In this document: positions 7,288-15,739 of the stretch, one piece after another
Layout: every line of letters begins with the position of its first letter
Position numbering within the stretch: the first letter of the stretch is position 1
Origin: Deltaproteobacteria bacterium
GTDB lineage: Bacteria; Desulfobacterota; DSM-4660; Desulfatiglandales; Desulfatiglandaceae
NCBI GenBank assembly: GCA_029933075.1
Contig: JAOZOW010000023.1
Span: 1-34,001, forward strand
Direction: 5' to 3'
Length of the DNA: 34,001 bases
The notes under the pieces: model-generated
Told to the model about the DNA's origin: nothing
The model's database searches: none
Seen by the model: the letters and a program-made list of their open reading frames with translations, nothing else
Program-made: the position numbers and the translations under genes

Positions 7288-9057
7288 TTACCTTGCACTC
7301 AGCAACGTCTGGAGCATCTCATCTGATATACTAATCAGTTTGGCTGCTGCGGAGTAAGCATGCTGAAATTTTATGAGATTCGTCATCTCTTCATCAAGGG
7401 AGACGGCCGAGACACTGTCCCTCACCTCGCTCAACCGATTGACCATTGCCTCCCTAAAGGTCTTGCTGCTCGAAATGCTTGCAGAGACAACCCCTATCGA
7501 TCCTACCATGCCATGATAATAGTCTTCAATGGTGGCAGTACTGCTCCCTTTTGTCCTACCCTCCGCCCTGTCACACGTCCACTGAGCGATCTCCATGGAG
7601 GCATACTGGAGATCCGCCACACTCAGGGCATTGCGATTGTCACCGGAGGCAAATCGGCCGTCAGATTCAATCAGGGCGGCAGCCATATAGTCCTTATCCT
7701 CCAGGACCGAATTTACCCCTATGGAGCCCGCGCCTACCCCCTTGAAAAAGGTGTTTACACCAATGGCGGCCAGAATATTGCTGTTATCATCGGAAAATCC
7801 AAAGGCATGATTATTGTCCGCCGTGAACACCAGGCGATCCCCTGAGCCGTCAGCCGTGACGCCAGAAAGACCCGCGGTCGTAATCTGGCTATTGATGGCC
7901 GTGGCCAGATCGGCGAGTGTGGAAGAAGTGTTGAGGCCGCTGAGATCAATGGAAACGGAATTCATGACCGGGTTTGCCGGATCCGTCCGGTCCTCGATCC
8001 AGATCTTTAATCCATCTGCCACAAACTGGATCCTCTGCCCAAAGTGCAAATCCCCTAAATCCGTGCCGGTCTGATAAGTGCCACTCAGGCTTATGCCCGG
8101 CTCAAAGAGTTTCAGACCGACCCCCTGGCTGTGCTGCTGGTTCACCGCCCAGATAAATTCCTCCACCATTGCATTAAGGTCCAGCTTGTACTTGGCTATG
8201 ATCTCATCACGCATATCCAGGTAACCGGCGAGCTTCCCCTCGGTGATCTGGTCAGTAATGTCCGCAACGGCCCCTCCCGAGCCGAGCCACCTGACCCTGT
8301 CTCCGTGGGTACCGCCCAGTTCAAGCCGGTAACTCGAACTTTCGTGAACCAGGATGCATCCCCTGGATGTGACAACGCTCAAGGAACCGTTCCCCTGTTC
8401 GAAAGTCTTTACCGGAATATACTCCGATAGCTCGGAGACCAGGCTGTTCCTGTGATCCCTCAGGTCGTTTGAAACACTGCCTGCCTCTGTCTCGGAGATT
8501 TGGACATTGAGCTCGGCGATCTGGCTGGCAATTTCATTTATCTTGTCAATAGCCACACCCACCGCCCGGGTGATATCGGTCTCCATCTGGGTCAAATCAC
8601 TGTCCAGTGTTGCGAATTGATCCGCGAGCAGCACGCTATGTTCATAGAGTGCAATCCTCTCCGACGCACCGGTTGGATTATTTGCAACATCCTGCCAGCG
8701 GTTCCAAAAATCCGCCAGCATCTGGCTCATGCTGATCTCCCCGTTCTCATCGAAAAGCCCTTCCAGGATCTGCATATAATTCTCCATCTCCCTGGATGAG
8801 AGAAGATTCGCCCTTTGATGCATGAGCTGGTCTTCGAGGAACTGATCGCTGGAGCGAATGATCTCCACGGTATCCACTCCCCTGCCTATCTGAAGCCCCC
8901 CGAACTGAGAAGGCGTTTTACTCGCATAGACCACGGTCTGCCGTGAGTAGCCAGGTGTGTTTACATTGGCGATATTATGGGCGGTCACGTCCATGCCGTA
9001 TTGCTGGGCCGCTAATGCTGTCTTGGCAATATCCAGTACTGCCCCTAAATTGGACAT
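7288..9057 (-). CDS. flgK: flagellar hook-associated protein FlgK (HAP1)
   Basis: Exported junction protein that forms the first ring on top of the hook. It has 589 residues. The N-terminal LDIAKTALAAQQYGMDVTAHNIANVNTPGYSRQ is the hook-family signature, and the C-terminal VSLDEEMTNLIKFQHAYSAAAKLI is the typical terminal helix. It begins 2 bases after the flgN stop (TGA TC ATG), consistent with co-translation with its own export chaperone. Confidence 0.97.
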   Translation of the reverse strand: MSNLGAVLDIAKTALAAQQYGMDVTAHNIANVNTPGYSRQTVVYASKTPSQFGGLQIGRGVDTVEIIRSSDQFLEDQLMHQRANLLSSREMENYMQILEGLFDENGEISMSQMLADFWNRWQDVANNPTGASERIALYEHSVLLADQFATLDSDLTQMETDITRAVGVAIDKINEIASQIAELNVQISETEAGSVSNDLRDHRNSLVSELSEYIPVKTFEQGNGSLSVVTSRGCILVHESSSYRLELGGTHGDRVRWLGSGGAVADITDQITEGKLAGYLDMRDEIIAKYKLDLNAMVEEFIWAVNQQHSQGVGLKLFEPGISLSGTYQTGTDLGDLHFGQRIQFVADGLKIWIEDRTDPANPVMNSVSIDLSGLNTSSTLADLATAINSQITTAGLSGVTADGSGDRLVFTADNNHAFGFSDDNSNILAAIGVNTFFKGVGAGSIGVNSVLEDKDYMAAALIESDGRFASGDNRNALSVADLQYASMEIAQWTCDRAEGRTKGSSTATIEDYYHGMVGSIGVVSASISSSKTFREAMVNRLSEVRDSVSAVSLDEEMTNLIKFQHAYSAAAKLISISDEMLQTLLSAR

Positions 9058-9059
9058 GA

Positions 9060-9545
9060 TCAGGCCTCTTTATACATAAGCACAGGGCTACAGGGTTTGG
9101 TGAGTTCACGTCGGTGGTTATAGGTGATCTTCGTCTCGGACTCTCCCATGATGATGGAGATCATATGATCAAGAAAGTGAAGCGAATCATTGATAAAAGC
9201 CATGTTTTGCTTTCTCAATACCTCAATCTCCTTTCTCAGTGTGGCCAATGTACGGTAAAGTCTTCGGAATTTTTCCCGCAGCTCTAAAGGAACAAGGGCC
9301 GGTATTCCCGAAAGTTCAGAATACTGAAGGCCGGTCCCCTGCCTCAGGGTGGCAATAATTTCCTCCCGTAAGGATCCGATCCTGTCCAAAAGGACCTCCT
9401 TGTCCCCGGAGATCTCCCATAACCTGTCCAGATCGATCTGAATCAGAGCCTCTCTTTCATCCCGAAGACATTCTATCAGGTTCTGATAAGAGACGATCTT
9501 TTTGAGAAACAACTGCTCAAGCCGATAAGCGGTATTCGTATCCAT
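9060..9545 (-). CDS. flgN: FlgN-type export chaperone for FlgK and FlgL
   Basis: Cytoplasmic, mostly helical chaperone of 161 residues that keeps FlgK and FlgL soluble and delivers them to the export gate. Sequence similarity across this family is low. The call rests on long amphipathic helices (for example KIVSYQNLIECLRDEREAL and LATLRKEIEVLRKQNMAFI), a suitable size and the position directly before flgK and flgL. A weak sigma-54-like site lies about 110 bases upstream. Confidence 0.82.
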   Translation of the reverse strand: MDTNTAYRLEQLFLKKIVSYQNLIECLRDEREALIQIDLDRLWEISGDKEVLLDRIGSLREEIIATLRQGTGLQYSELSGIPALVPLELREKFRRLYRTLATLRKEIEVLRKQNMAFINDSLHFLDHMISIIMGESETKITYNHRRELTKPCSPVLMYKEA

Positions 9546-9656
9546 AAAAAGGCTTCCCTTCGATTTCCCACAGGAAGTGATTGAAACCCGGGGCCTCCCC
9601 CTTTATGGGTTGGCAGACCCCCTGGTCTCATATCGGAAACTTTAGTAATTCCCTGA

Positions 9657-9672
9657 AGCAAAATGTTTCCCC
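9657..9672 (-). promoter_or_regulatory. weak sigma-54-like site upstream of flgN
   Basis: On the minus strand GGGGAAACATTTTGCT has GG and GC exactly 10 bases apart and a good -12 element (TTTTGCT), but the -24 element is GGGGAA rather than TGGCAC. It lies in the 164-base flgJ-flgN gap and would give a leader of about 100 bases. It may serve flgN-flgK-flgL-csrA-fliW, but could be chance. Confidence 0.3.
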
Positions 9673-9709
9673 CAGACAATAGAAGACGCCCATTGCTGAC
9701 GTTTCTGAT

Positions 9710-10003
9710 TCAGTACAGTGTAGGATTCCGGACCCTGAGCCTCTCAAACAGCATCTGCCCCAGCCCGATGCCTCCTCCCCTGGCCAGAGCAAGCGCCAAG
9801 TTTTCATCATACATGGATTTGACGATCCTGCTTTCGTGGCTGTTTCCCAAAAGACCATCCTCTACAACTGTTCTGCGCATACTTTTGAGCATCTGAGCGA
9901 CAAACAGTGACTCAAACTCCGTACATGCCCTCCTTAGCCTGCGGGCGGCCATATCCCCGTTCGACATTTCAAAACAGGGGCCCTGGTAAATGGAGTTCAC
10001 CAT
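9710..10003 (-). CDS. flgJ: rod-binding protein FlgJ, N-domain only
   Basis: Rod-assembly scaffold of 97 residues. It corresponds to the N-terminal rod-binding domain of enterobacterial FlgJ (RRACTEFESLFVAQMLKSMR, ESRIVKSMYDENLALALARGGGIGLG). The C-terminal muramidase domain of the roughly 310-residue enterobacterial protein is absent, so a separate wall hydrolase must open the peptidoglycan; none is encoded here. The start follows AAGGAGA, which overlaps the flgI stop codon, so the two are translationally coupled. Confidence 0.94.
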   Translation of the reverse strand: MVNSIYQGPCFEMSNGDMAARRLRRACTEFESLFVAQMLKSMRRTVVEDGLLGNSHESRIVKSMYDENLALALARGGGIGLGQMLFERLRVRNPTLY

Positions 10004-10014
10004 GAGCTGTCTCC

Positions 10015-11184
10015 TTACAGTATCTCGAGCTGCGCCTGCAGTGCGCCTGCCGCCTTCATGGCCTGCAGGATGGTAATGAGGTCTCTGGGCGTCACACCGA
10101 TGGCATTCAGGGCCTTAACCAGCTCGCCAATGGTCCTGCCCTTGGGCACCAGGAGCAGGCGCCTCTCCTCCTCGGTCACCTTGACATCGCTTTGCGGGGT
10201 AACAACGGTGGTGCCTCCGGGGGCCACTACAACACCGCTATCCATTTGAACGGGGCCTCCTCCCGCTACCCCCGGGGCAAAAGGGAGCGGCTGGGATACC
10301 TGGGTGCTCTCCTTGATCTGAATGCTCAGGTTCCCGTGTGCGACGGCCACTCTGGAAATCCTCACGTTTTCTCCCATCACCACCGTCCCCGTCTTCTCAT
10401 TGACAATGACTTTAGCCACTGAGTCCGGGACTACCTCGAGATTTCCGATCTCGGCCAGTAGGGCGACAACTCTCTCCCTGAAGCCCTTAGGGACCCTTAC
10501 CTTCAGGTTGCCAGGGTCCACGGCCGTGGTGATCTCGTCCCCGAATCGCTCATTGATTACAGAGGCGACCCTGGTGGCGGTCAGGGGGTCAGGACTATTC
10601 AACATAATGGTCAACTCACCCTTTCCGGCCAAATTCAGGGGAATCTCCCTTTCAACGGTGCCCCCCCCGCTGATACGGGCCACGGTGGGATGGTTTTTCG
10701 TCACCCCGCCGCCGGCAGCGCCGCCCACACTGAAACCACCCACCGAGACCGCGCCCTGGGCAAGGGCATAAACCCTGCCATCGACCCCCTTGAGCGGCGT
10801 AAGCAGCAGGGTGCCCCCCTGCAGGCTTTTTGCATCGCCGATGGAGGACAGGGTCACGTCAATCTTTTGTCCAATCTTGGCAAATGGGGGGAGGGTAGCG
10901 CTTACCATAACCGCAGCCACGTTGTTGACTTTTACATCCTGGGCGCTCACATGGATGCCCATCTTTTCCAGCATGTTAACAAGGCTCTGGATGGTAAAGG
11001 TCGTCCCTCCCTTGTCGCCGCTTCCATTGAGACCGATGACCAGGCCGTAGCCGAAAAGCTGATTCGGCCTGATCCCTTTGATAGATGCAATATCTTTGAT
11101 CCTTGCGGCCTTTACAGCCGGGGCCATAAGGAGAAAACAACAACCGAGAATAAAGGCAAACGAATATCTAAAACGGCCAAACAT
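10015..11184 (-). CDS. flgI: flagellar P-ring protein FlgI
   Basis: Periplasmic protein that forms the bushing around the rod in the peptidoglycan. It has 389 residues from ATG 11184, chosen because it begins a clear Sec signal peptide (RYSFAFILGCCFLLMAPAVKAA) directly followed by the mature start ARIKDIASIKGIRPNQLFGYG. The frame extends 35 residues further, but that part would overlap flgH deeply. Family segments NKNAAVMVSAxLPPF-like VNNVAAVMVSATLPPFAKIG and VARISGGGTVEREIP are present. It overlaps the end of flgH by 17 bases. Confidence 0.97.
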   Translation of the reverse strand: MFGRFRYSFAFILGCCFLLMAPAVKAARIKDIASIKGIRPNQLFGYGLVIGLNGSGDKGGTTFTIQSLVNMLEKMGIHVSAQDVKVNNVAAVMVSATLPPFAKIGQKIDVTLSSIGDAKSLQGGTLLLTPLKGVDGRVYALAQGAVSVGGFSVGGAAGGGVTKNHPTVARISGGGTVEREIPLNLAGKGELTIMLNSPDPLTATRVASVINERFGDEITTAVDPGNLKVRVPKGFRERVVALLAEIGNLEVVPDSVAKVIVNEKTGTVVMGENVRISRVAVAHGNLSIQIKESTQVSQPLPFAPGVAGGGPVQMDSGVVVAPGGTTVVTPQSDVKVTEEERRLLLVPKGRTIGELVKALNAIGVTPRDLITILQAMKAAGALQAQLEIL

Positions 11185-11881
11185 GATCGATAATCCTTCC
11201 CAACCAGCCCGGTTTTTGCTTGTCGGCCAGGGGACCGGACCCTGAATATATAATCCTTGCATTGGCCACATATGTGGAGGCGATCTCATTGTTAGGGCCG
11301 ATGTCCTCTGGCCTGATGATGCCTGAGATCGTAATATACTCGGTTTCGTTGTTCACCCTGATCTCCCTCCTTCCTGTGATGGAGAGAAACCCATTCGGCA
11401 ATACGTCCACCACCATGGCCGTGATATACGCCTTGACATGGCCGGTCCTGTCGCTGCTCCCTTTTCCATCAAAGCTCGCCCCGAGCGTTGAATTGATAAG
11501 ATCATCGGTCCCGGGGTTCTGAGCAAGCCTGGGGTTCTTGTCTGCAAGGGCCTTCATGTAGCCCAGAAACTTGAGTTTTGCACTCAGGCTCGAATTCCGG
11601 GTCGTGTTGGTATTCGCATTCAGTTTGGCTTCGGGATCCTCTACAATCCGTACGGTAACTATATCGCCCACCCTGCTTGCCCTTCTGTCCGGGTAAAGGC
11701 TGATTCCCCTTACATCCGACCACAGGGATCCTTCCTCTGTTTTGGGTGGCCTGAATACCGGCAATTGTGACGCTGGAATGCCTGCCAACCCTGAAGGCCG
11801 CATGGAGCGATCGGACCCGATGGCGCAGCCATAGAGAAAAATCAGGCCTGCACAAAAAACAAGACCTGCTCTATTCAACAT
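11168..11881 (-). CDS. flgH: flagellar L-ring lipoprotein FlgH
   Basis: Outer-membrane lipoprotein that forms the ring through which the rod passes. It has 237 residues from ATG 11881. This start has AGGAGGG upstream and gives a signal peptide ending in the lipobox LYGC (cysteine near residue 19); the frame is open 12 residues further. Typical segments are VGDIVTVRIVEDPEAKLNA, GFLSITGRREIRVNNETEYI and ISGIIRPEDIGPNNEI. Its ribosome-binding site overlaps the flgA stop codon. Its presence is direct evidence for an outer membrane. Confidence 0.97.
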   Translation of the reverse strand: MLNRAGLVFCAGLIFLYGCAIGSDRSMRPSGLAGIPASQLPVFRPPKTEEGSLWSDVRGISLYPDRRASRVGDIVTVRIVEDPEAKLNANTNTTRNSSLSAKLKFLGYMKALADKNPRLAQNPGTDDLINSTLGASFDGKGSSDRTGHVKAYITAMVVDVLPNGFLSITGRREIRVNNETEYITISGIIRPEDIGPNNEIASTYVANARIIYSGSGPLADKQKPGWLGRIIDHVWPF

Positions 11882-11891
11882 GCCCTCCCTC

Positions 11892-12647
11892 CTAAAATTC
11901 CACCCTGACGGTGTCATTGTTGACCACCCGGGCGTAAATCACTTTTTTGCTCATGCTGTTTCGCACTTTAACAATTTCTCCCAGATACCCGTTTTCCAGG
12001 ACCATTCCTGGTACCGTGACTGTAAGCCCACCCGACTGTGCCAGTATGATTACTCTGTCGCCCCTGCGGACAACCGAGGGCCTCTCCAGCATCCATTCCT
12101 TCAGGCAGGTCTCGGCCCTTATATTGTGCCTTGCCAGCAACCCCACCACCTTGCGCTTGTCCATCAGGGCGCCGGGGCCCAGGCGGGAGACATTCTTTTT
12201 CTCCAGATAGATGTCCTCCTCCCTTATGATCTCACCTTTTCGAATGTTCCGGCACGTACAAACCACGGGCCTGAACACGTCCACCCACGCATGGAGCTTT
12301 ACCTCATTTTCCACCTTTCCATTGACACGGATCACGGCCACTAACCGCACATATCCCCAAAGCTCTTTTCGATCCTTTTGAAACAACCTGAAATCCAAAC
12401 GGCCCGCAGGTACCGGCCGGTTCCCTGCGATCCTCAACCGCGATACGATCACATCGGAGACATCTCCTCCTAAACGATCATGGAGATATCTGTTGAGGAG
12501 ATCCCTGAACCTGGCCTCCGGGATTGTCTGAAAGGCCGCAGCCTTATGAGAATCATGGAGGCGGGCTGCGGCCACCCCTCCATCAAGGGGATAACCGACG
12601 AGCCACAGGCAGACCAAAATGGTTAACAGGCCACATGTTCTGGGCAT
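11892..12647 (-). CDS. flgA: flagellar P-ring assembly chaperone FlgA
   Basis: Periplasmic chaperone needed for P-ring assembly, 251 residues. A signal peptide (LLTILVCLWLVGYPLDGGVAAA) is followed by an FlgA N-terminal region. The SAF domain (NIRKGEIIREEDIYLEKKNV) comes next, then the conserved C-terminal part (VVRRGDRVIILAQSGGLTVTVPG, GEIVKVRNSMSKKVIYARVV). It lies 5 bases after flgG and immediately before flgH and flgI, its partner. Confidence 0.94.
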   Translation of the reverse strand: MPRTCGLLTILVCLWLVGYPLDGGVAAARLHDSHKAAAFQTIPEARFRDLLNRYLHDRLGGDVSDVIVSRLRIAGNRPVPAGRLDFRLFQKDRKELWGYVRLVAVIRVNGKVENEVKLHAWVDVFRPVVCTCRNIRKGEIIREEDIYLEKKNVSRLGPGALMDKRKVVGLLARHNIRAETCLKEWMLERPSVVRRGDRVIILAQSGGLTVTVPGMVLENGYLGEIVKVRNSMSKKVIYARVVNNDTVRVEF

Positions 12648-12652
12648 GGCGG

Positions 12653-13435
12653 CTACCTCTTGAGATTGTTTGCAAGCTGCATCATGTTGTCAGCTGTCTG
12701 TATTGCCTTGCTGTTTATTTCATAAGCCCGCTGCGCTATGATCATTGAAACCATCTCCTCCACAACATCCACATTGGACATCTCGAGGAATCCCTGTACA
12801 ATGGTCCCCAATCCGTCAGATCCCGGCGACCCCGATACCGCCTCCCCCGAGGCGTCTGTCGGCCTGTAAAGATTGTGTCCCATACTGAAGAGTCCTGCCG
12901 GGTTAGGGAAGTTGTACAGCTCTATGACCCCTATGGTGGTACCCGCCCCTGAAGAATCAAACGCAGTGACAGTCCCTGTCTTGTCGATCTTGATGGAAAC
13001 CGTTTCCGATGGGATGGTCATCCCGGGCTGCAGCTTGTCTCCGTTCGGGGTGACGATGTTCCCATCCGTATCAAGCTTGAAATTCCCAGCCCTGGTATAG
13101 AGCTCTTCTTCATTGCTGATGACCTTGAAAAATCCCTCCCCTTCTATGGCCAGGTCAAGCTGGTTTTTTGTCTCCTTGAAATCGCCCTGCATGAAGATTT
13201 TCTGGACCCCGACCGGCATGGTTCCCATGCCTATCTGAATCCCCGTGGGGATCTGATTCCCGGCGGAGGTCACAGAGCCTGCCTGACTCAGGGTCTGGTA
13301 CATCAGGTCCTGAAAATCCGTCCTGCTCCTTTTAAACCCCACAGTGTTCACATTGGCCAGGTTGTTGGCAATCACATCAATGGTCATTTTCTGGGCGGTC
13401 ATTCCAGAGGCCGCTGACCACAATCCTCTCAGCAT
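12653..13435 (-). CDS. flgG: flagellar distal rod protein FlgG
   Basis: Exported axial protein that forms the distal rod, 260 residues, the usual length. The N-terminal LRGLWSAASGMTAQKMTIDVIANNLANVNTVGFKR region and the C-terminal LEMSNVDVVEEMVSMIIAQRAYEINSKAIQTADNMM region are diagnostic. It starts with AAAGGAGG 9 bases upstream and is separated from flgF by 98 bases that hold a small hairpin. Confidence 0.98.
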   Translation of the reverse strand: MLRGLWSAASGMTAQKMTIDVIANNLANVNTVGFKRSRTDFQDLMYQTLSQAGSVTSAGNQIPTGIQIGMGTMPVGVQKIFMQGDFKETKNQLDLAIEGEGFFKVISNEEELYTRAGNFKLDTDGNIVTPNGDKLQPGMTIPSETVSIKIDKTGTVTAFDSSGAGTTIGVIELYNFPNPAGLFSMGHNLYRPTDASGEAVSGSPGSDGLGTIVQGFLEMSNVDVVEEMVSMIIAQRAYEINSKAIQTADNMMQLANNLKR

Positions 13436-13467
13436 AAGCCTTATCCTCCTTTACTATAATTCTCATC

Positions 13468-13485
13468 CCGGCTGTGCTCGGCCGG
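13468..13485. repeat. small hairpin in the flgF-flgG gap
   Basis: CCGGC at 13468-13472 pairs with GCCGG at 13481-13485 around an 8-base loop. No T-run follows on the minus strand, so it is not a classical terminator. It could slow decay of one side of the transcript, and may be chance. Confidence 0.25.
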
Positions 13486-13533
13486 TGCTAAAAATTACGT
13501 CACAGAAAGTGATCCTCCCCGGCGCAAAGCACT

Positions 13534-14220
13534 TTACTGTAACAAGGCCGCATCGTTTACAAGTCTTCTGGTGATCTCATCTATACACTGAATGGCCTTC
13601 TGTGTTGACTCAAAGGCCCTGTATGCCTCCAGCATCTTGATCATTTCCTCAGTGGGATTCACATTTGATCTCTCCAAATAATTCTGCCTTATCTCCACCC
13701 GCGCCGCAGGGGCCTCTCCCTTCCCTTCCCCGGTGTACCTGAAATAGGAGTGACCCTCTTTCCTGAGCGCTCCGCGGTTCTCAAAGTCAACTACTGCGAT
13801 CTTACCCGCTGTCTGTCCATCCACCACAATCTCTCCATCGACCTTTATGGAAATGTCGCTCCCTTCGATCCTGACAGGACCCTGTTCCCCGAGCACCGTA
13901 TCTCCTCTGTGGGTTACCAAAACGCCTTCAGCATTGAGGGCGAAGGAGCCATCCCTGGTGTATCTGATGCCCCTCGGCGTCCTTATCTTGAAGAAGCCGT
14001 GGTCCACTAAGGCGAGGTCCAGCTTGTTGCCGGTGTAAGTAATCGGGCCTGGCTGAAAATCAGTCTCACTGAAATAATCCATGGTGGGTATCTGATTGAA
14101 GGAAATGATGTCCCTTTTGAATGCAGTGGTACTCACATTTGCGAGGTTGTTGGAGATATTGTCAAACCTGAGCTTCTGAACCAGAGAACCATCCACCAGT
14201 TTGTAAATGCCAGATATCAT
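13534..14220 (-). CDS. flgF: flagellar proximal rod protein FlgF (FlgG-like)
   Basis: Exported rod protein of 228 residues. It begins MISGIYKLVDGSLVQKLRFDNISNNLANVSTTAFKRD and ends with the hook/rod family helix (VNPTEEMIKMLEAYRAFESTQKAIQ). ATG 14220 is preferred because AGGAAGAGG lies 8 bases upstream; GTG 14229 in the same frame has no properly placed site. A strong sigma-54 promoter 43-58 bases upstream makes it the first gene of the flgFGAHIJ unit. Confidence 0.94.
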   Translation of the reverse strand: MISGIYKLVDGSLVQKLRFDNISNNLANVSTTAFKRDIISFNQIPTMDYFSETDFQPGPITYTGNKLDLALVDHGFFKIRTPRGIRYTRDGSFALNAEGVLVTHRGDTVLGEQGPVRIEGSDISIKVDGEIVVDGQTAGKIAVVDFENRGALRKEGHSYFRYTGEGKGEAPAARVEIRQNYLERSNVNPTEEMIKMLEAYRAFESTQKAIQCIDEITRRLVNDAALLQ

Positions 14221-14262
14221 GCCCTGCACCTCTTCCTGTCCGAGTCTCTGCTTATGGGGAAA

Positions 14263-14278
14263 AGCAATTTTAATGCCA
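14263..14278 (-). promoter_or_regulatory. sigma-54 promoter for flgF-flgG-flgAHIJ
   Basis: On the minus strand TGGCATTAAAATTGCT matches TGGCAC-N5-TTGCT at all but one consensus base, with GG and GC exactly 10 bases apart. It lies in the 158-base gap before flgF, with a predicted leader of about 30 bases. It marks the start of a transcription block distinct from the upstream fhlB run. Confidence 0.75.
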
Positions 14279-14378
14279 GAATGGGGAAAGGATTTACTGC
14301 GGGTAAAAGGCTAAGATTAAAGGTATTTTCCCGATCACTGCGGTAAGGGCACCTGTCAGGAAGGCAGGAAAAAAATGC

Positions 14379-14666
14379 CTACCGGAACTTTTCTCCGTTG
14401 TTGAGAGAATATATGAAGCTGAGGAGCTCCGCAAAGACCACGTAAAGATCGGGGGGGATTTGTTGGTTGAGATCAAGCTGGGAGAGGACCTCCACCAGGT
14501 CGGGGTCATTATGGATGTAAAGGCCATGGTTCACTGCAAGCTCAATGATCTTTTCGGCAATCCTGCCCCTTCCTTTGGCGATCACTTTAGGGGCATTGTC
14601 TGACTCCGGGTCGTATCTAACGGCCACAGCCCGCTTTTGGGAATCCTTCTCTCTCATCCCTATCAT
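14379..14666 (-). CDS. fhlB: stand-alone FlhB C-terminal domain protein (FhlB type)
   Basis: Cytoplasmic protein of 95 residues that aligns along its whole core with the cytosolic fragment released when FlhB cuts itself. AVAVRYDPESDNAPKVIAKGRG matches LAVALKYDSLVMAAPRVVAKGAG of the full FlhB in this window, and IPPDLYVVFAELLSFIYSL matches the FlhB end. The self-cleavage motif NPTH is missing, replaced by the residues SQKR, so it begins just where the cleaved FlhB fragment would begin. It overlaps the upstream FliK-like gene by 4 bases (ATGA). FliK-type rulers act on this FlhB domain in known systems, so the pair probably works together in export or substrate switching; that is inference. Confidence 0.9.
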   Translation of the reverse strand: MIGMREKDSQKRAVAVRYDPESDNAPKVIAKGRGRIAEKIIELAVNHGLYIHNDPDLVEVLSQLDLNQQIPPDLYVVFAELLSFIYSLNNGEKFR

Positions 14667-15739
14667 GCCACCAAGCTGACAAAGTGGCCCTCCTCTTCTA
14701 TCAGTTCTTTTATCAGCGGTTTTGCGACAACCTCGCGCTCTTTTATGCAGCAGCTCAGGTGCGATACTCGGTATCCCATCTCCTCCATCCTATGGACAAA
14801 AGAGGGAATGTTTTCTTCAATAAGGGCTCTGACCTGCCTGCTTGCCACAAGAAAGGACCCTGTAAGTTCCCTTCCCCTTAACATAAAATCGGCCCTCAAG
14901 GGACCAAGGCGAGATAGCTCCAGCATGAACACCATGGTAAACGGCCTGTTCCGTCCACCTTTTCTCCGGGCTCTCTCGTCTCCTTCCGGCTGGAGGCGAA
15001 TCAACAGCTGCCCTGTTGAAAAAAAGCCATCAGGCCACCGGAGCGGTACAGGGATGAAAAGGCTCTTTGGCTGTTCCTGTTCTCCCGCACCATTGAAGAT
15101 CTGAAGGGCCTCTATGGCTGAGAAAAGTCTTTTGAGCGAGCTCCCACCTTTCCTCTCCGTCCCCAGGTGTCTGGCGAGGAGGCCTTTTAGATCCCCTGCA
15201 ATAAGATGATCCGGCTCCGGATCTCGGCCCTTTGCAGCGAGCAGGGCCCTTTTCAACTTCGTCTCCCAGTGTAAACCCGACCTCTCAATGAGTAGGTAGA
15301 GTAGATCAGGCTTGAACCTCCCGGAAGAATCAAGTGCCAGTTCCTCCATTGGCTGGCTCAACAGCAATCCCTGTTCTACCGATCCGCGCTCGAAGTGGAT
15401 TTCCTCAAACGCGGATCGCCACAGATTCTCCTCCAGGGCCGAAAGGATGGCGGGGATACCGCGTACACTCCCGCCCACGCCCTCTGTCCCCAGGAACTTA
15501 AGAACCGGATATGGTACAACCTCTTCCACTCTCAGGGACAGAAGCTCGCCCTGCTTCAAAGCAATGTGAGTCCTGGCTACCACCTTGTGCCCTTTAATGA
15601 TCAGGACTGCCTCTTGCGGGGAGCGTGATTCCACCACCGCCGCGAGCAGCACTTCATCTTTGCGAAGTGGGGGGAGAAGCTTCCTATTGCGGTCTGCCTG
15701 AAGGGATATTCTGAAAGGGAAAGAGGAACGGATTTCCAT
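14663..15739 (-). CDS. second FliK-like protein with hook-length-control C-domain
   Basis: 358 residues, distinct from the fliK at the right end. The C-terminal part resembles the Flg_hook domain: a beta-rich stretch with FMLELSRLGPLRADFMLRG corresponds to RVKPPELGVIKVEMDVKD of fliK, followed by a helix (VRALIEENIPSFVHRMEEMGYRV) at the place of ELRETLMNQGLKLERV. The N-terminal half has a compact beta region (about 25-95) and no Ser/Pro/Gly-rich linker like fliK, so it looks more like a folded regulator than an extended ruler. Its stop overlaps the fhlB start by 4 bases, and its start meets the stop of the preceding DUF2802-type gene. No signal peptide or membrane segment was seen. The exact role is unknown. 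Confidence 0.8.
   Translation of the reverse strand: MEIRSSFPFRISLQADRNRKLLPPLRKDEVLLAAVVESRSPQEAVLIIKGHKVVARTHIALKQGELLSLRVEEVVPYPVLKFLGTEGVGGSVRGIPAILSALEENLWRSAFEEIHFERGSVEQGLLLSQPMEELALDSSGRFKPDLLYLLIERSGLHWETKLKRALLAAKGRDPEPDHLIAGDLKGLLARHLGTERKGGSSLKRLFSAIEALQIFNGAGEQEQPKSLFIPVPLRWPDGFFSTGQLLIRLQPEGDERARRKGGRNRPFTMVFMLELSRLGPLRADFMLRGRELTGSFLVASRQVRALIEENIPSFVHRMEEMGYRVSHLSCCIKEREVVAKPLIKELIEEEGHFVSLVA

Noticed and set aside
9546-9575. terminator-like hairpin and T5 run just before flgN
   Set aside because: The arms are only 5 bp with a long loop, and the T-run touches the start codon, so it is not convincing.
9620-9650. TAAAGTTT next to CCGATAT (minus strand) upstream of flgN as a sigma-28 promoter
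   Set aside because: The two elements are adjacent, without the required 11-base spacer.
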